A stretch of 64,000 nucleotides of DNA. It comes from Wagnerdoeblera sp046292685. GTDB lineage: Bacteria; Pseudomonadota; Alphaproteobacteria; Rhodobacterales; Rhodobacteraceae. A model generated the notes under the pieces. That model worked only from the letters and a program-made list of their open reading frames with translations, was not told the origin of the DNA and searched no databases. The stretch is taken from assembly GCF_046292685.1 (NCBI RefSeq), contig NZ_JBKBQM010000006.1:21705-85704 (forward strand), given 5' to 3'. Both the position numbers and the translations under genes were made by a program. Shown here piece by piece: positions 61,257 through 64,000 of the stretch. Within the stretch, counting starts at the first letter, position 1. Each line of letters begins with the position of its first letter.

Positions 61257-61735
61257 TGCGCCAGGATGATGCAGGTGGTGGACCCGGTGGCATAGACCTT
61301 GCCATCGGCCAACCCGCGCAACACCGCCTCGGCCACCGCCGTCGCGCGGCCGGCGTGCTGCACGCTGGCCACGCATTCCGCCTCGGCCCCCAGCGGCAGC
61401 GCGCGGGTGATGTTCACCTTGTATTCCAGCGTGGTATACCACGACCCCTTGGGCACCACCGTCATGCAGGCGCAGCCCAGCGCGGAATCCAGCACCGCGC
61501 CATACCAGCCGCCATGCACCGCCCCCATCGGGTTGGTCACGCCGAACAAGGGCACACCGCGAAACACCGCCCGGCCCGGCCCCACATCGACCAGCGCAAA
61601 GTTCAGCGTGCGCGCGATGGGCGGGCCGGCGATTTCGCCGCGCAGCATGGCCTGCATGAAGTCGAGGCCCGACATCGACAGCAGCCTGTCGCGGCTGGCC
61701 AGATCCTCGGGCGTTTCGGCGATTCTGGGGGGCAT
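61244..61735 (-). CDS. PaaI-type hotdog thioesterase
   Basis: A 163-residue hotdog-fold protein. The catalytic-helix block GAVHGGWYGAVLDSALG (about 88-104, with the HGG motif) and the strands TLEYKVNITRALP and TGSTTCIIL identify the PaaI/YigI thioesterase group, which hydrolyse aryl- or acyl-CoA esters. ATG 61735 was chosen over an upstream in-frame ATG because the latter would add a 28-residue unconserved leader. It lies downstream of the CoxLM-type genes on the same strand, 105 bp from them, so may be part of their operon. Confidence 0.82.
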   Translation of the reverse strand: MPPRIAETPEDLASRDRLLSMSGLDFMQAMLRGEIAGPPIARTLNFALVDVGPGRAVFRGVPLFGVTNPMGAVHGGWYGAVLDSALGCACMTVVPKGSWYTTLEYKVNITRALPLGAEAECVASVQHAGRATAVAEAVLRGLADGKVYATGSTTCIILAHQAA

Positions 61736-61840
61736 GGTGCGGTCTCCGGCAAGGTCGGGTTCAGGCTGGAACGCGGCGCGCGCAAATGCAAGCGGCGCCG
61801 CCCCCCGGGGGGACGGCACCGTTGCGTCAGGCAGGGCGGT

Positions 61841-62629
61841 TCAGTGCGCGGCGGCGACGGCGCGCCGGGTCATCACCTTGACCAGATGCGCGCGATAGGC
61901 CGGCGTGCCGTGCAGGTCGCCGATCATCCCTTCGGCCGAGACGCTGAGCCCCTCGACCGCCGAAGGCGCGAAGTTCGCCGACAGCGCCGCCTCGGCCTCG
62001 GTCCAGCGGAACACGCCGCCTTCGCTGGCCCCGGTCACCGCCACGCGCACGCCCTCCGCGAACTTCGCCACGAACACCCCCGTCAGCGCAAAGCGGCTGG
62101 CCGGCTGCTGGAACTTGGCATAGGCCGCCTTCTGCGGGATCGGGAAGCGGATCGCGGTGATGATCTCGCCATCGTGCAGGGCGGTGGTGAACATGCCCTG
62201 AAAGAAGTCGTCCGCCGCGATTTCCCGCGTGTTGGTCACGATGGTCGCGCCCGAGGCCAGCACGGCCGAAGGGTAGCAGGCCGCCGGGTCGTTGTTGGCG
62301 ACCGACCCGCCGATGGTGCCGCGGTTGCGCACCGCCGGGTCGCCGATCTGGCCGGCCAGGGCCGCCAGCGCCGGGTAATGCGCCGCCGCCTCGCGCGCCA
62401 CGGTGGCATGGGTGGTGGCCGCCCCGATGGTCAGCCCGCCATCGCCGGCGCACACGCCCTTCAGCTCGGCAATGCCGGTCAGGCTGACCAGCGTTTCCGG
62501 CGCGTTCAGGCGCTGCTTCATCGCCGCAATCAGCGTCTGGCCGCCCGACAGCGGTTGCGCGCCCTCCTGCCCCAGCGCCGCCACCGCTTCGGCCAGGGTG
62601 GCGGGTTTCACGAAATCGAAAGCATACAT
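61841..62629 (-). CDS. FAD-binding subunit of a CO dehydrogenase/xanthine dehydrogenase-type hydroxylase (CoxM-like)
   Basis: The 262-residue medium subunit has the two FAD pyrophosphate-binding motifs of the PCMH/CO-dehydrogenase flavoprotein family: PLSGGQTLIAAMKQRL (about 32-47) and TIGGSVANNDPAACYPSAVL (about 108-127). It relays electrons from the iron-sulfur subunit to an acceptor. ATG 62629 begins MYAFDFVKPATLAEAVAALG. It follows coxL by 14 bp on the minus strand; the small iron-sulfur subunit is presumably upstream, outside the window. Confidence 0.88.
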   Translation of the reverse strand: MYAFDFVKPATLAEAVAALGQEGAQPLSGGQTLIAAMKQRLNAPETLVSLTGIAELKGVCAGDGGLTIGAATTHATVAREAAAHYPALAALAGQIGDPAVRNRGTIGGSVANNDPAACYPSAVLASGATIVTNTREIAADDFFQGMFTTALHDGEIITAIRFPIPQKAAYAKFQQPASRFALTGVFVAKFAEGVRVAVTGASEGGVFRWTEAEAALSANFAPSAVEGLSVSAEGMIGDLHGTPAYRAHLVKVMTRRAVAAAH

Positions 62630-62643
62630 CGCGTTGCCCTCTC

Positions 62644-64000
62644 TTACTGGCCGTTGATGGCAGCCCAGACGCGCGCCGGCGTCAAGGGCATGTCGATATG
62701 GGTGATGTGGGTGTGGCCGGCGCGATGCAACGCGTCGATCACCGCGTTGACCACCGCCGGGGGCGAGCCGATGGCCCCCGCCTCGCCGCAGCCCTTCACG
62801 CCCAGAGGGTTGTGCGTGCAAGGCGTGATGCAGGAATGGTCCACCTTGTAGAACGGCACGTCGTCGGCGCGCGGCATGGCGTAATCCATGAACGACCCCG
62901 ACAGCAGTTGCCCGTTTTCGTCATAGGCGCAGTTTTCCAAGAGCGCCTGGCCGATGCCTTGCGCCAGCCCCCCATGCACCTGCCCCGACACGATCATCGG
63001 GTTGACGATGTTGCCGAAATCGTCGGCCGCCGAGAAGGCCACGATCTCGACCTTGCCGGTTTCCGGGTCCACCTCGACCTCGCAGCCATAGGCCCCGGCC
63101 GGATAGGTGAAGTTACTGGGGTCGTAGAACGCCGTTTCCTCCAGCCCCGGTTCCAGGTTCTCCAGCGGGTAGTTGTGCGGCACATAGGCCGCAAGCGTCA
63201 CGCCCGTCCAGTCCACCGACTTGTCGGTGCCGGCAACCGTGAACTTGCCGTCCTTCAGCTCGATGTCGTTCTCGCTGGCTTCCAGCAGGTGTGCTGCGAT
63301 CTTTTTCGCCTTGGCGATGATCTTGTTCGTCGCCTTCACCAGCGCCGAGCCGCCCACCGCCAGGCTGCGCGAGCCATAGGTGCCCATGCCCATCGGCGTG
63401 TTCGCGGTATCGCCATGCACGATCTCGACCGATTTCGCATCCACGCCGATCATCTCGGCCACCACTTGCGCAAAGGTCGTCTCGTGCCCTTGCCCGTGGC
63501 TGTGGCTGCCGGTGAAGATGCTGATCGACCCCGTGGCGTTCACCCGCACGGTGGCCGATTCATACAGCCCCGCCCGCGCGCCCAGTTGCCCCACCAGGTT
63601 CGACGGCGCGATGCCGCAGGCCTCGATGTAATGGGCGATGCCGAAGCCGCGCAGCTTGCCGCGTTTCTTCGAGTCCTCGGCGCGCCTGGCAAAGCCCGCG
63701 TAGTCCGAGATCTCCAGCAGCTTGTCCATCGTGGCGTCGTAGTTGCCGGTGTCATAGACCACGGCAACCGGCGTCTGATAGGGGAACTGGTCGGGCTTGA
63801 TGAAGTTGCGCCGGCGCAGCTCCACCGGATCGACCCCCAGCTCGCGCGCGGCCTTGTCGATGATGCGTTCCAGCTGGAACGTCGCCTCGGGGCGCCCGGC
63901 GCCGCGGTAGGCATCGACCGGCACGGTGTTGGTGAACACCGCCTTGACGTTCACGTAGATCAGCGGTGTGCGGTAGTTGCCCGCCATCAGCGTGCCGTGC
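62644..64000 (-). CDS. Molybdenum subunit of a form II CO dehydrogenase-like hydroxylase (CoxL-like), 5' part missing
   Basis: The frame is open to the window edge, so the N-terminal part is missing; about 450 residues remain. They include the substrate/Mo-site loop VDAYRGAGRPEATFQLE. The AYRGAGR sequence marks form II (BMS-type) proteins; the proven CO dehydrogenases of form I carry AYxCSFR. QGHETTFAQVVAEMIG and the Glu-containing GVKGCGEAGAIGSPPAV near the end (the catalytic Glu of the xanthine oxidase family) are present. The substrate may be another carbonyl or N-heterocycle rather than CO. Confidence 0.9.
   Translation of the reverse strand, partial: HGTLMAGNYRTPLIYVNVKAVFTNTVPVDAYRGAGRPEATFQLERIIDKAARELGVDPVELRRRNFIKPDQFPYQTPVAVVYDTGNYDATMDKLLEISDYAGFARRAEDSKKRGKLRGFGIAHYIEACGIAPSNLVGQLGARAGLYESATVRVNATGSISIFTGSHSHGQGHETTFAQVVAEMIGVDAKSVEIVHGDTANTPMGMGTYGSRSLAVGGSALVKATNKIIAKAKKIAAHLLEASENDIELKDGKFTVAGTDKSVDWTGVTLAAYVPHNYPLENLEPGLEETAFYDPSNFTYPAGAYGCEVEVDPETGKVEIVAFSAADDFGNIVNPMIVSGQVHGGLAQGIGQALLENCAYDENGQLLSGSFMDYAMPRADDVPFYKVDHSCITPCTHNPLGVKGCGEAGAIGSPPAVVNAVIDALHRAGHTHITHIDMPLTPARVWAAINGQ

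Noticed and set aside
62644..64000. Calling the molybdenum protein a true CO dehydrogenase
   Set aside because: The active-site loop is AYRGAGR, the form II type, not the AYxCSFR of form I CO dehydrogenases.

Overview
The window looks like a chromosomal segment from a high-GC alphaproteobacterium of the Rhodobacteraceae/Paracoccaceae (Rhodobacter-Paracoccus type). The support is from the sequence: a free-standing F1 ATP synthase operon in the order atpH-A-G-D-C, short-form HisG with its HisZ partner, an argC-ccmE couple, a pcaQ/pobA-pca locus, a long ValS, and a GC-rich intergenic repeat of the kind I associate with this family. I see no phage, integrase or transposase; apart from the artefact-like tracts the whole window reads as one genomic background.

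Region by region. 1-5014: end of a polyprenyl diphosphate synthase gene, then murD and valS on the minus strand. 5070-6982: a frameshifted membrane-protein gene and a divergent TetR gene with two palindromes between them, then an Lrp-type regulator. 7210-12132: a PLP decarboxylase, a GATase-like hydrolase, and a divergent P450 / glutamine-synthetase-like ligase / [2Fe-2S] ferredoxin operon. This is the most interesting block and resembles a gamma-glutamylation route for amine oxidation in which a P450 is the oxidant. 12158-19962: an acyl-CoA ligase and a 4-hydroxybenzoate/protocatechuate operon (pobA-pcaC-pcaH-pcaG-BKACE-pcaB) with divergent pcaQ. The BKACE gene may provide another exit for beta-ketoadipate, since pcaD, pcaIJ and pcaF are not in the window. 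20022-26013: galE, ccmE, argC, hisG (apparent frameshift at its 3' end), hisZ, hisS.

26175-32338: an EF-hand protein, a dimethylglycine/sarcosine-dehydrogenase-like flavoprotein next to a second P450, a 0.8-kb geneless tract with a 17-bp tandem repeat and G18, and an ornithine cyclodeaminase family gene. 32632-37523: terminator and F1 ATP synthase operon. 37751-42784: methyltransferase, glyoxalase II, clpA, M23 peptidase. 42785-42994: a tract with 98 consecutive C, probably an assembly artefact. 42995-50300: M20 amidohydrolase, mazG, an orphan iron-type binding protein, a PqiA-like protein, radA, cvpA, purF. 50383-56924: a short-chain dehydrogenase, tRNA-Gly(CCC), a small Gln-rich ORF with its own terminator, a TfoX C-terminal-domain protein, ndk, an ABC-F ATPase, marC, purB and a 52-residue secreted Cys-containing protein. 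56984-61735: an orphan FliG, KpsC, a lipoprotein, SufE and a hotdog thioesterase. 61841-64000: a form II CoxL/CoxM-type molybdenum hydroxylase pair, CoxL cut by the window end.

Most of the window is housekeeping. The accessory content is amine and aromatic catabolism, two P450s and several regulator/operator pairs. Two genes carry a one-base excess in G runs, and two other homopolymers are of implausible length, so consensus quality at homopolymers should be treated with caution.
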